NCBI GenBank assembly: GCA_021464415.1 | Contig: CM038465.1 | Span: 20,367,839 to 20,431,838 of the forward strand | Source: Lonicera japonica | Lineage: Eukaryota; Streptophyta; Magnoliopsida; Dipsacales; Caprifoliaceae | DNA: 64,000 bases | Direction: 5' to 3' | In this document: one piece after another, positions 46,083-58,200 of the stretch | Layout of the letters: each line of letters starts with the position of its first letter | Position numbering within the stretch: the first letter of the stretch is position 1 | Notes under the pieces: generated by a model | The model's database searches: none | Seen by the model: the letters and a program-made list of their open reading frames with translations, nothing else | Told to the model about the DNA's origin: nothing | Position numbers and translations under genes: made by a program

Positions 46083-46974
46083 TGTCACGGGGTAATTCTC
46101 TTTTTTCGTTAGAGGCTTACCAAGTGATTGCGTTGTTTCATAAACAACCAGCAAATACAAGCACACACACAATTCAAATTATAGGAACATGCAATGTACA
46201 AGGACAACACTCCCAAACCTTTTCTCTATTGCCTCAATAGTTTACAAAGGAATACACAAATCTCACATTTGTCTAACCAGCCAAACATACTTGGCTGAGA
46301 CAACAATTATATGCATGCATGCAGTTGAAAACCCCAACTGCCTAGGGAATTCAAATTCAAACACAAAGAAACCAACACAACTGCAAGGTGGTTTTGTATG
46401 CACAAAACTGCCTTGTCTAAATTCAAACACAAGAAACCCACACAACTGCCAGGTAGTTTTGTCCACACAAAACTACCTTATCTTGTGCCAAGCATGTGCA
46501 AGGGAGTTTCCCTTGTCCCAATTTAGACAGCCAACTGCCCACAAACAGCTAACTTCCTCAGCTACCTATCCATGCGTCAAAACGACGTAGTTTCGGTCCT
46601 TTCTCGAATTCCCACAAATTCAAGTCATGAGCCACTCATGACTTAGGCAACATTAGCCCACAATGCAACTCTAGTAACCCATGTGCTGTGTCGGACGCCC
46701 GCACTTAGCCCGCATGGGGACTGTATGCCACAGCTTACACCAGCGCCCTATAATACCACTTAATGAAATATCCAAAGTGGTAGCAGTACACATCAGGTGT
46801 CACAAGTTGCTGCAACCCAAGTGCCCACGCACTTGGCTGGATTTTTTGAATAGAGCCTAACTGCACGCATAGAAAGCCTCTAAATTCCTGCACCCTTTAT
46901 TTCTACTAGGCATGCATTGGCAATAGTGCAACCAAGTCATGCCAACTCCAACCCCAACTACTTAGGGTCTAACA
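46083..46974 (-). repeat. 3' LTR of the chromovirus
   Basis: On the minus strand it starts TGTTAGACCCTAAG and ends ACCCCGTGACA. It is a close, not identical, copy of 51506-52396. Confidence 0.9.
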
Positions 46975-46987
46975 AGCCACCCCCACT

Positions 46988-48630
46988 AGATTTCCTCGAC
47001 GTCCTCGTCGAGGTCGAGTCTAAGTAACGATGGATTAAGTTTTCAAACTGCCAAAGCTGTGTGTCCTTCTCCCAGGTTGCCTCTTCCGGTGCCCTTCCTT
47101 TCCACTTTACCAAGTAGTAAGTTCTTCGATTCTTCTTACTCTGACCCTCGGTTTTGTGATCTAGGATTGCTTCAGCAACCTCTGTGTATTATTTTCTGAT
47201 TATTGGAGGAGCCCGTGTCCTTGCACCCCTGCTAGGATCATTTGTATCCTCAACATACTTCTTCAAAAAACTAACATGAAAGACTGGATGGAGTTTGAGT
47301 CGGGCTGGCAAATCAAGGCGATGGGCCAACCTTCCAATTCTCCTTGTGATCTCGAACGGACCATTATATCACTGAATCAACCTTTTGTGAGCAGTTTTTT
47401 TGGCAAACTTTCTTCCAAACCTGGGGAGTTAACTTCAGCATCACTCGGTCACCCACATCAAACTCAACTAGCCTTCTACTTTCATCTGCCCATTTCTTCA
47501 TTCTTCGCACTGATTTAGCCAACACATCTTTGGCCTCCTCAGCCCTCTCTTGCTTTTCTCGAGCATAATGATAGGCTGCAGGACAACAACTCTGAGATTT
47601 CTGCTTGGCCACTTCATGCGGAGTGAGTAGCTACTAGCCCGTAGCCAACTCGAACGGAATTTGACTTGTAGAAGAACTTTGATGCAAATTGTAACTGAAC
47701 TGTGCCACATCAAGTAAATCAATCCAGTTTGACTGATTTGCGGTCACATAATGCCGCAAGTACTCCTCGAGTAGAGCGTTAACACATTATGTCTACCCAT
47801 CAGTTTGAGAATGATTTGTTGTGGAAAATTTCAATTGAGAACCCAACATCTCAAATAGCGCAGTCTAGAACCGACCTGTAAACCATGCATCCCTGTCACT
47901 AACGATATCCAGCGGTAACCCCCAGAATTTGACCACATGCCTAAAGAACAAATCTGCTGCAACCTCAGCGGAACACACTTTTGGAGCAGGAATGAATATA
48001 GCATACTTTGAGAACCTATCCACAACTACCATTATGGACATGATTCACCTTTGGCAAGCCGTTGATGAAGTCCATTGAAACACTCTCCCAAGGCCTGGTT
48101 GGAATTGGGAGGAGTTCTAAAGTACCCGTTGTTTTCTTCCTCTCCTTCTTATCCTGCTGGCAAACAAGACAAGTTCTGACATAAAGTTCAACATCTGCTT
48201 CCATACCGAGCCAATAATAACTCTCAAAAATAAGAGCAAGTGTGCGTTCTTGCCCTGGATGACCTGCATAAAGGCCGTTGTGAGTCTCTTTTAGCAAAAC
48301 CTGTTGTAATCCACCCGTCTATGGCACATACGATCTATGCCCTTTTGCATACAAAATGCCATCCTCGACCCAAAACCTTCGAATCAAACCATCCTGCACC
48401 TGTCTCACTAGCTGACTGGTAACCAGATCAAGATCATTCTTCTCCCTAATCTACTACAATATGTCACCTGTAACCTGTGAAACTGCTGTAACTCTCATTA
48501 CCGCTGAAGTACTATACTCTGCATTCTCCACCACCGCTGGCATACAGCTAAGAGCATCAGCAACCTGGTTCACACTCCCCGATTTATATTGCAATGTATA
48601 ATGGAACTGAGCCATGAAATCATTCCATCT
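46988..48630 (-). pseudogene. Integrase and chromodomain of the chromovirus, heavily decayed
   Basis: The zinc finger H...H...C...C is readable at about 48270-48130 (Y-A-G-H-P-G ... C-L-V-C-Q-Q), followed by S-M-D-F-I-N-G-L-P near 48070. Downstream the catalytic core is full of stops. A segment at 47612-47400 retains a D-R-V-M-L-K-L-like motif. The last 150 bp encode a recognisable chromodomain: Y-Y-L-V-K-W-K-G and A-T-W-E near 47120-47080. Chromodomains tether integrase to histone marks. Too damaged to function. Confidence 0.8.
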
Positions 48631-49995
48631 TGCCTATTTAGGGGTTAGTTTCTTCATAGAATTAAAGCAACTAATAGCAACATTATCAGTAAACACAAGG
48701 AAATGTCTACCCAACAAGTAGTGCCACCATGTATGAACACAATAAACGACAGCTGTCGTCTCCTTTTCAAGAACTGAATACCGCCGCTCGGTATCACTAA
48801 GTTTCCTTCTTTCAAAAGCCATGGGATGATCTGCCTGCACAAGAATACCCCCAATTGCAAAGTCCGATGCATCTGTATAGACTTCAAGAGGCAAGTCAAA
48901 ATCAGGCAAACGAAGTATGGGACTAGTAGTTACTACCACCTTCAATTTGTCGAATGCCTCCTGGCATTCAGGCGACCAAATCCAAGGCCTATCATTCTTC
49001 AACAGATCGGTCAAACACACACATTTCTTAGAATACCCCTTCATAAACTTTCAATAATAGTTCGTCAAACCCAGAAAACTCCTAAGTTCTGTGACCTTTG
49101 TGGGAGCAGGACATTCCACAATAGCCTGGATTTTCTTTGGGTCCATCCGCACACTACCCTCAGAAATTATATGGCCAAGGAACATGATTTTTTTCTGGCC
49201 AAACTCACATGTTTGCAACTTTAAATACAATTTTGCCTCACGTAATTTCTTTAAGGCCAACCTGAGGTGCTTAACATGCTCCTCAAGGGTTCGGCTATAT
49301 ACCACAATATCATCCAAATATATCACCATGAAATCATCAAGGTAATCTCTAAACAAATTGTTCATCAACGTACAGAAAGTAGTAGGTGCATTTGTCAAGC
49401 CGAAGGGCATAACTAGATACTCATAAGAGCCATATCTTATTACACAAGTAGTTTTTGGCTCATCAACTTCAGTAATTCTGACATGATAATACCCTGATCG
49501 CAGATCCATTTTGGTGAAGAATTTGGCTTTCCCCAAACGATAAAACAATTCATCCTGAATCGACACTGGATAATTGTTTCAAATGGTGACCTTATTCAAG
49601 GCCCAATAATCCACACACATTCTGAGTGAACCATTTTTTTTCTTCTGAAAAACAACAGGGGCACCATAAGGTGCCTTCGAAGGTCTAATGAACCCAGCCT
49701 TCAGCATCTCATCTAACTGTTTCCGTAACTCAGCCAACTCAGTTGGTACCATGCGATATGGGGCCTGTGCTGACAGTTTTGCACCAGGTACCAATTTGAT
49801 GGCATGATCAATCTCCCTCCTTGGAGGCAATTTCAACAAGAATTCATCAAGCATCACATCCTTGAACTCTTTCAGCAACTCTACAACAGATTCTGGCACC
49901 TGCAAACCCACGGATTCCTCTTCCTCGAAGATCATTGCCAAGTATGTCATTTCCCCTTTCTTCAGACCACTATTCAATTGCAAGGCAGACCACAT
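48631..49995 (-). pseudogene. Reverse transcriptase and RNase H of the chromovirus
   Basis: RT carries L-R-M-C-V-D-Y near 49610, then a TGA, then F-T-K-M-D-L-R-S-G-Y-Y near 49510, M-P-F-G-L-T-N-A-P near 49395 and the polymerase site Y-L-D-D-I-V near 49305. A second TGA follows at about 49048 after T-N-Y-Y. RNase H carries V-Y-T-D-A-S-D near 48880 and ends at a TAG near 48636. Both TGA codons stand where Arg would be expected and the TAG where Gln would be, as C-to-T change produces. Confidence 0.85.
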
Positions 49996-51445
49996 TTATG
50001 TCTGGCCTCGGGTCCTCGACAATGAAACAAAACACAGATTTGGCATATCCATGATGAACAATCCTTGCAAGTGCGGCATAATTGAAACTTGCGCCTTAAG
50101 GAAGAATTCCAAGCCGAGTATGACATGAAAATCGTCTAAAGGCACAGCCATGAAACTGTAATGACCACACCAATCACCCACTTTCAATAACACATCTCTT
50201 ACAACACCACCAACTGGTCTCGCATCCGAGTTCACTGCTTTGATTCTGCTGCCATCATCAACCAATGAGAGGCCCAATCTCTGCACTTCTCGGTCTGAAA
50301 CGAGAAGTTGGTTCATTCCCAGGTTGTACTTCCCTCTGAATTACATTAAGGAGTTGCAGCGGGTTGACGTGAGTTGGTTCATTCCCAGAATGGCTTCCCT
50401 CTTCCACCACCACCTCATTAACTTTTTCCTTCTTGGTACAATTCTTGGCCATGTGCGGGCCATCACAAATGAAACACCCTCCCCTCTTGGACACTGCGGG
50501 TTTTTCATGCTGGGTCTGTGCAACATTTGAAGTTGAACCTTTATTGCGGCCTTTCTTTTTGTTCTTCCACTTATTGTTCTTCGACCCATCCTTGCATTTC
50601 CCTTTGTCCTTCTCTGTTGGGCCTGCATTAGATTTGTAATAGACCAGCGCATCTGCCACGGTCATGGCTGCGGCAAGTCTTTGACACCTTGCCTCCACAG
50701 TTCAGTCTGTGCCCAATTCTACAATCCTTTCATGAAGTTGAACATTTTGTCATCATCAGACATGTTCTTAATGTCCAACATCAAGGACGAGAATTCTTTT
50801 ACATACTCTCGAATAGTACCAGTTTGCTTTAACCGGTGGAGGTTATCACGGGCCGGCCATACAGTATTGGTAGGAAGGAGCTGCTCTCTCAATTCCTTCA
50901 TTATTGCTTCCCAAGTCTGAATTTGAGGACGAGACTCATCCTCATACCAAGTGCGCCACCACAATTTCGCATCTCCCGAAAGGAACATGCTTGTAAGATC
51001 AACCTTCTCGGCATCCGGTGTACGAACTGCCTTGAAGTAATGAAACATATCCCACAAGAAATTTTTCTAATTCCTTTGCATTTCTTCCGCCATAAAAGGG
51101 CTTTGGTTCAGGGACTTTCATTTTGAAGGCGAACGCATCAGACCCAGACGCACCGCCAGAGGAATGAACTGCCATTTTCAGAATTCCAAGTTCTGCATCG
51201 AGTTTGGAAAGCCTGGCCTTATGATCGTCTGCCAGAGCCTTCACATCAGTAATAACCGAGTCCGTTTGTTCCCCGGTATCCTTGACGCGATTCTCAAGCA
51301 TAACACGAAGAGACTGCAATTCAGACCAGATTTCTTCCATTCCAACAAGCAGAGTTGGATTGGTTTCCTCCCCCACAGGAGGAACACCCACGAGTTCTTC
51401 CAAACGAGTCACACGCTCACGAATTTCCGCTATTCCACCAGCCAT
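49996..51445 (-). pseudogene. Gag and protease remnant of the chromovirus
   Basis: Gag starts at the ATG at 51445-51443 (M-A-G-G-I-A-E-I-R) with a coiled coil to about 51200. A frameshift at about 51060 leads into the capsid part (L-W-W-R-T-W-Y, L-R-E-Q-L-L-P). A further break near 50710 precedes the zinc knuckle C-F-I-C-D-G-P-H-M-A-K-N-C near 50470. Protease follows in another frame from 50316 (V-I-L-G-L-E-F-F near 50110), but the part that should hold the catalytic D-(T/S)-G-A is missing: the frame jumps from the linker to sequence beyond it. Confidence 0.8.
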
Positions 51446-51490
51446 GGATACTGTCAAGCAAGGATCTCACGAATTTCTAAGCTAAACCTA

Positions 51491-51502
51491 GCTCTGATAC
51501 TA
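51491..51502 (-). other. Primer binding site of the chromovirus (one mismatch)
   Basis: The minus strand reads TAGTATCAGAGC, a G-to-A variant of the iMet PBS, three bases inside the 5' LTR. Confidence 0.75.
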
Positions 51503-51505
51503 AAT

Positions 51506-52396
51506 TGTCATGGGGTAATTCTCTTTTTTCGTTAGAGGCTTAACAAGTGATTGCATTGTTTCACAACAACCAACAAATACAAGCACACACACAATTCAGA
51601 TTATAGGAACAAGCAATGTTCAAGGACAACACTCCCAAACCTTTTCTCTATTGCCTCAATAGTTTACAAAGGAATACACAAATCTCACATTTGTCTAACC
51701 AGTCAAACATACTTGGCTGAGACAACAATTATATGCATGCATGCTGTTGACAACCCCAACTACCTAGGGAATTCAAATTCAAACACAAAGAAACCAACAT
51801 AACTGCAAGGTGGTTTTGTATGCACAAAACTGCCTTGTCTAAATTCAAACACAAGAAACCCACACAACTGCCAGGTAATTTTGTCCACACAAAACTACCT
51901 TGTCCTGTGCCAAGCATGTGCAAGGGAGTTTCCCTTGTCCCAATTTAGACAGCCAACTGCCCACAAACAACTAGCTTCCTCAGCTGCCTATCCATGCGTC
52001 AAAACGACGTAGTTTCGGTCCTTTCTCGAATTCCCACAAATTCAAGTCACGAGCCACTCATGACTTAGGCAACATTAGCGCACAATGCAACTCTAATAAC
52101 CCACGTGCTGTGTCGGACGCCCGCACTTAGCCCGCATGGGGACTGCATGCCACAGCTTACACCAGCCCCCTATAATACCACTTAATGAAATATCCAAAGT
52201 GGTAACAGTACACATCAGGTGTCACAAGTTGCTGCAACCCAAGTGCCCACGCACTTGGCTGGATTTCTCGAATAGAGCCTAACTGCCCGCACAGAAAGCC
52301 TCTAAATTCTTGCACCCCTTATTTCTACCGGGCATGCCTTGGCAATGGTGCAACCAAGTCATGCCAACTCCAACCCCAACTACTTAGGGTCTAACA
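51506..52396 (-). repeat. 5' LTR of the chromovirus
   Basis: On the minus strand it starts TGTTAGACCCTAAG and ends ACCCCATGACA. The CTAGA duplication adjoins it at 52397-52401. Confidence 0.9.
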
Positions 52397-52401
52397 CTAG
52401 A

Positions 52402-53100
52402 CCATTAGAGATTCTCAAACTTGGTTTAAAAGGTTTTATCATTATAAATTTAGAGAATTATTAATTTAGCAATTTGATCAATCCCCAATTTGGGATTGGT
52501 GGAAAATATTATTTAACCGAGATTATTAATATATTGTGTATTAAATTATCGAGATTCTACTGTCATATAATACTAATTTTAGAAATAAAAATTTAATTTA
52601 TATTACTTTTAAAACAAATTATTTTCCAACTAGTTATGTTTGTTTTCAGTGTTCTGGTTTTAGCAATAAAAGTTTGCATTTTCTTCAATATTTTTATTTT
52701 TGCGACATAAAATTATTTTTTGTATATTTATCTCACCCCATGTATGGGTGAGTTGCAAATTTTTTTTTCAAAGGCACAATGGAGCTGAAAGAAAGTATAT
52801 CTTATCAATCTAAGAGGATAATCATAATTTTCTGAGTTTATTTAAACTCACTCTTCTTCAAAATTTTCGCTCAAATTACTTTTACCCTAAATGCACATGC
52901 ACTGCATATGCACAATAATCTCATATCTGTATACATATTATTTTTTTAAAAAAATCATTAAAATACAAATCTCAACAATACCAATATATATACTCCATTT
53001 ATAAGTTGATTGTTCATGGGATCCTTTTACACATTTATTTTAAATTCTAATAAGCTAACTCCTCCCAACCATTTATTTTACTATAAGTTCCTTATCAATT
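52402..53100. other. AT-rich intergenic region, no gene seen
   Basis: No frame of natural composition. It lies downstream of the defensin-like exon, so part may be that gene's former 3' flank. Confidence 0.55.
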
Positions 53101-53267
53101 CTAGCGACATTCATAACAACATAGACATGAATTCTTTGATTCACACGGTGAATCGAAGATTTGAACATCCCCGTGTTTAGCCAAACAGGTTGTAGCACAA
53201 CTACTCTCAGTGCAACCAATCAACTTAATATGGTCAGAACACTCGTGTTCTACCCTAGGAGGTCCAC
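53101..53267 (-). pseudogene. Defensin-like cysteine-rich peptide, second exon
   Basis: The minus strand reads from an AG acceptor (GGCATGCAG before 53267) to a TAG at 53103-53101. The exon encodes about 55 residues with nine cysteines in the order E-C-S, I-G-C, S-S-C, T-T-C, S-P-C, N-S-C-L-C-C-Y-E-C. This spacing is that of plant defensin-like (LCR-type) secreted peptides. In those genes exon 1 encodes the signal peptide and exon 2 the mature peptide, as here. No exon 1 with a signal peptide is visible upstream to 53400, where a SINE begins. I call it a probable pseudogene, though a distant exon 1 cannot be excluded. The mature part itself has no stop or frameshift. Confidence 0.6.
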
Positions 53268-53394
53268 CTGCATGCCAAATAAAAATATAGTTTAAATTTA
53301 AAATTTTAATGTCAACATAGTACTTATATTTATATTGTGGAAATCGATAATTATCTTTCAATAAATATAGAGACATTTCTTTTTCGTCCAGACA

Positions 53395-53545
53395 TTTTTT
53401 AATATCACACAGGGTGTATGGGCCAACTTTTACGCACTTCGACTAATCCCTGTTCGCGGAACAGTGGCTAGCCACTGTCCACCAGATGTTTTTGTAGCTG
53501 TCGGGATTCAACTGTGCGTTACCGTTGGGCCACTTGCTCGTGGTT
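53395..53545 (-). mobile_element. tRNA-derived SINE, minus strand
   Basis: Read on the minus strand: an A box-like GTGGCCCAACGGTAACGC near 53535, a B box-like AGTTGAATCCCGAC near 53505, then GGGATTAGTCGAAGTGCG near 53450 and TTGGCCCATACACCCTG near 53420. The last two blocks are typical of a widespread plant SINE body. Length is about 150 bp. It lies where the first intron or exon of the defensin-like gene would be. Confidence 0.7.
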
Positions 53546-53729
53546 ATAAATATATATACGTCATTGATACACAAAAATAAAAACGAATTCAAAAAGAAAA
53601 AACAACGGTATTTGTCCAATGCCTACTTAATTTTTTTGGAGAAGGTCCACTGTGCCCTTAGGAAATAGTGTAATGCATTAAAAAGAAGTGAAAGATCCAA
53701 ATGTGGGTTACAAAGGCCCACCCACTAGG
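53546..53729. other. Short spacer, no feature seen
   Basis: Non-coding sequence between the SINE and the TIR element. Confidence 0.5.
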
Positions 53730-53736
53730 CTTAAAA

Positions 53737-55047
53737 GGAGGGGGGCATTATTTACACTCCCCATTTATGTCACTAACACTACCATTGTTACAAACACCCC
53801 CTCATGCCAATTTTTAGTCACAAACACCCACCACCCAATTAAAAGTGAATACAAACCTTAATTAAAAATAAAATTACTTAACATTGATTAATATTGAAAG
53901 AGAAGAAGATTCTCTCACCTTCTCCCGCTCGTCTCTCACACCTTCTCTAGCTCGTCTTCCACCCGCTCGTCTCTCACCTTCTCCCGCTTATATCTCACCT
54001 TTGTAACTTTCACATTCGTAGCTGTCCCGCTTGTCTCTCACCTTCATAACTTTTCCATTGCTCATCTCCGGTCAAAGGACAACCATTAACGACCGATAAA
54101 AACCCTCTCCCACCTCCGCAACTATTGAAAAAGAAAGAAGTCATTTACGTCTCTTACCTAATGACTGATGAGTGGATTCATATATACTCACCTCACATTA
54201 GGTGAATATGTTGCAAGTGACTCACCTAATATAAGGCAATGGAGTGCAGAGTGTACTGGAGTATTTTTAAATTAGACTCATCTAATGATATGTGAGTGGA
54301 TTCACACACACTCGCACCACATTCGGTGAATGTGTTGTAAGTAATTCGCCTAATAACACACACTAATCTCACATGGGGTGAGTGTGTTTGTACACACTCG
54401 CCTTATTTGAAGAGAGTTGTAATTAGATTACTCTCCTTATATGAAGCTAGTCAGCCTGTACAGAATCCGTTTTATACTCTGTTTTGGGGATTACATTTTT
54501 GTTTCAATTTGAATGTTGTAGAATGATGTATGAAAGCTAATATATACATTAATACACCAATAATAACAATTATAATACATCTTTGGCTTCATTTTAGAGT
54601 GAAAATTTTATCACCAACTTTTTTTTGAACTTCTTCTTTCTCCACCAGCTCATGAACATTGCTTCTTATTTATCATAATCCAAGCTTCAAAATTCCCACA
54701 AATAATGTTTGTGCTTCGATTTGATTGTGATTTCTTAATTTTCAGAGCTCAAATGATAAAGAAGTGAGTCTCTTCTCTCTCTATCTTTTTACTTGAAGCA
54801 ATGAAATGTGATTATAAATGGGGGAAATAGGAGAAATAGGTTTAATTATTTGGGTTAATGTTTGATTAGTTTATTAAAAAAATGAATAAATAGATAGGTT
54901 AATGTTTTAAGTATTGGATAAATAAGTTAAGTAATGGTTAAGTGGGAGGGTGTTTGTGACAAAAAAGTGGAGTGTTAAAAAATGAGTTTTATCAAATTAT
55001 AGATGGTGGTGTTTGTGACAAGATTGAGGGGTGTAAATAATAGCACC
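53737..55047. mobile_element. Non-autonomous TIR element with internal palindrome series
   Basis: The left end GGAGGGGGGCATTATTTACAC and the right end (reverse complement GGTGCTATTATTTACACCCC) form TIRs with further shared TCACAAACACC blocks. CTTAAAA flanks both sides (53730-53736 and 55048-55054). No coding frame. The middle (54180-54450) holds a run of imperfect palindromes around CTCACCTCACATTAGGTGA, with variants every 30-50 bp. The element at 28384/30981 has the same layout. Superfamily not determined; MULE or hAT are both possible. Confidence 0.6.
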
Positions 55048-55049
55048 CT

Positions 55050-55216
55050 TAAAAAGAGAGATATACAAAGTAGGCAAACAAAAGGAAATACTATGCTAAA
55101 TGTTTGCATCTTGATCTTTAAACCAAATAAAGATCAATGACCAAACAGCCAGAATAAAGCAAAATAATAAAGATCTAATCAAAGGGAGAGCATTAAGAAA
55201 AATACAATAAAAGATA
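55050..55216 (-). other. Probable 3' untranslated region of the LINE
   Basis: It lies downstream of the LINE's RNase H stop on the minus strand. No clear poly-A tail or target duplication was found, so the end is approximate. Confidence 0.4.
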
Positions 55217-58200
55217 CTATCTAAATCTATAGTTTTGCCTATGATTAAAATCATTGTTGAATTCTTGTGCAGTTGCTTGAGGAAATGAAGGCCACCATTG
55301 AATATAGTCCAGATTCATACCAATTTTTGAGAGTTTATCAGCAACAGTGTTTGCTTCTCTATAAGTGTGAAAGGCATATAATGTCATATAGTGAAAGTAG
55401 TATCTACAGTTAGCCCATCTATTAGCTAACTGCCAAGGAACAAAAGATTTGGTGTTGAGCAGGAACTTGAGAGCTGACTGAAAGTCCATTTCAATCCATA
55501 TCTTTTTCCATCCATTTATCCAAGCAAATTATATGGCTTAAACAAGAGCATTCAGTTCAGCATAAAAAGCATTGTACGTGATTTCTAATATATCCTGCAA
55601 AAGCACCCTTGCAAAAACCTATACAATTTCTGAAAATTCCTCTAATTGAAGCAGGGCCAGGGCAGCCATTGGCCATACCATCTGCATTTACTTTTATCCA
55701 ACCAGGAGAGGGGGAGTTCAAAACACTTCAGTTATGTTAGAGCAAGGCCTAGATTTGCCTGTCATGTTGAATTTTTTAAGAATGAGGAGGTCTTCCATTG
55801 TGTTATTCATGTAACCAGGAATGAGAGTGCCAAGCTGAGAAATTTGAGAAATCAGGTGGTGCTTGAATGTCGTAAGATTGAGCTTAGAGTTATTGAAAAT
55901 GACATAATTTCTGGTTTCCCAGATTTTATGAAACATGATAGAGGAACCAGCCATCCAAACATTAGACACTTGGGTGCTCCATTTTCTTAAAGAGATGAGA
56001 TTCCACAAATCAATAGGAGATGTAGTAGGAAAGGTATGAATATTAGAAATGGAGAAATGCCATTTCCAAACTGAGAAGGCAAAACCACATTGGAGCAGAA
56101 CATGAGAAGTGGTTTCAATATGGTTCTGGCACAAGCAACACCTTGAAACTGTGCTTATGCCTTTTTGTTAAAGAGAGGCTTGAGAGGGAATAGCATTATG
56201 AAATATTCTCCAAATGAAAGTTGAAGCTCTGGGGGGGATGAAAATGGACCAGACTTTGTGAAAGATGTGCTTGCCAGAGGATTTGTGAAAGAAGTTGTAA
56301 GCATCTTTGAAAGTGAGGTGGCCTTTTGAAGAGTAAGGCCAAACCATAGTATCACTAGTAGGAAAGATGGGAAGGGGGATGGCTGTAACTATGGAGTTTA
56401 AGGCTAGGAAGTTAACTTTTATCCAGTTAGGAGTATTCCAGGCTCTGTGAGTGATCCAGTTGTTGAGGCATTGGTCAAGAGGAACATAGGAAGGATGAGT
56501 GGGGATGTCAGAGCACCAGTCATCTTGCCATATTTGTATGCCAGAGCCATCCCTAACTATCCGATTGGCATGAATTTTTATGATGCCTAACCAGATGGAG
56601 GAGGCTTTGTATGATGCTCGAGATTGGGAGAATTTGATAGCAAACCTTGCCATCATAAATTGACTCCATAGAGAGATGTGCATAAGCATACCCCAAGTGG
56701 ATTTGAGGAGAGCGGCTTGATTGAAATTCACTAAGCTCTTTATACCCTGGCCACCATCAAGGAGAGGAGAGCAAACCTTGTGCCAAGCAACAGTGATGAT
56801 TTTCTTGGTTTAAATATCACCACACCATATGAAATTCCTCATCCATTGTTGTAATTGTTTCAAAAGAAGAGCAGGCCACTTGTAGATCATAAAGGAATGG
56901 GTAAGCATAGGGGTAACCACATTCTTAACAAGGTCAACTCTACTAGCCATTGATAGAAGCCTGCCTTGCCAACCTTCTAGCTTACATTTAATTTTGTTAG
57001 CAATCACTTGAATATGAGCTTTCTAAGGAGAGCCTTTGAAAATTGGAACTCCGAGGTAGGTGAAAGGACCCTAGTCCATCTCCATATTTAAAACATGACA
57101 GATCTGGTGCTTCTTAACAAATGCCCCTCTGCCAATCTAAACTTTGCTCTTAGCATTGTTCATAATTTGCCCTGAAATTTATGAATACTCCTTAATGATT
57201 TTCATGATAGTTTTGAGGCTGGAAATGGAGCCATTGCTGAAGATAAGAACATCATCAGCATACAATATGTCGGAGGGAGAAGAGACTCCTCTAGGAGAGG
57301 AGATTCCTTTAAAAAATCCATTTTCAACAGCCATGTTTATGCTTCTACTAAGAACTTCTTCAGCAATAAAGAATAGAATAGGACTTAGAGGGTCACCTTG
57401 TCTAACACCCCTAGCACATGAGAAGTATCCATGAGGTGTGCCATTAATGAGAATAGATAGCTTGGCAGAATTGAGCAAGGTATCAATCCAACTAATAAAT
57501 TTATGACCAAAGCCAAAAGCTTTAAGAACAGAAAGAAGGAAAGCCCAGTCAAGAGTATCAAAGGCTTTAGCTATATTAACTTTGAGGGCAGTGTTGCCAC
57601 CATGAACCTTTCTATCAAGAAGATTGAAGCATTCAGAAGCAAGAGCAATGTTGTGATGTATGTTTCTTCCTTTGATGAAGGCAGTTTGATTGGGAGATAT
57701 TATTTTAGGAGCAATCAAAGCAATCTTATCAGCAAGAATTTTGGGAATGACTTTGAAGGCAAAATTAGCAAGGGCAATGGGTCTATAAGATTCAATTCTA
57801 TCAGCATTAGGGGTTTTGGGAATGAGAGTGATGAAATTAGTATTGAAACCTGGAAGAAGCCAGTTATAAACAAAGAACTTCTTGATGACTGAACAAGATC
57901 TGCTGCAATGATGTCCCTACAAGTTTGAAAGAAAAGGCCACTGAAACCATCAGGGCCGGGGCTTGAGTGTGGACTGAGATTAAACACTGTTGCTTTAATT
58001 TCATGGGCAGAGGGAATGGAGGTTAAGACAGCATTATCATGATCACTAATTTGGTGAGAAATGACTCCATCAACTAAGCCATTATCAAAGGAGTTATTGG
58101 AAATAAAGTAAAGGCTTTGGAAGTAAGAAATAACATGTTAATTGATGGCAGCAGGATCAAAGATGACAGCATTATCATTCAAAAGGTGAAAAATTTTACT

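Larger units (their letters stand above)
46083..52396 (-). mobile_element. Chromodomain Ty3/gypsy retrotransposon (chromovirus), complete but inactive
   Basis: LTRs are at 51506-52396 (5', 891 bp) and 46083-46974 (3', 892 bp), with perfect CTAGA target duplications at 46078-46082 and 52397-52401. A PBS variant lies at 51491-51502, and a polypurine tract (AGTGGGGGTGGCT on the minus strand) precedes the 3' LTR at about 46975-46987. Gag, protease, RT, RNase H, integrase and a C-terminal chromodomain occur in that order, all broken. The LTRs differ at about a dozen sites in their first 300 bp. The chromodomain makes it a chromovirus; the gag style suggests the Galadriel lineage, but I am not sure of that. 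Confidence 0.9.
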
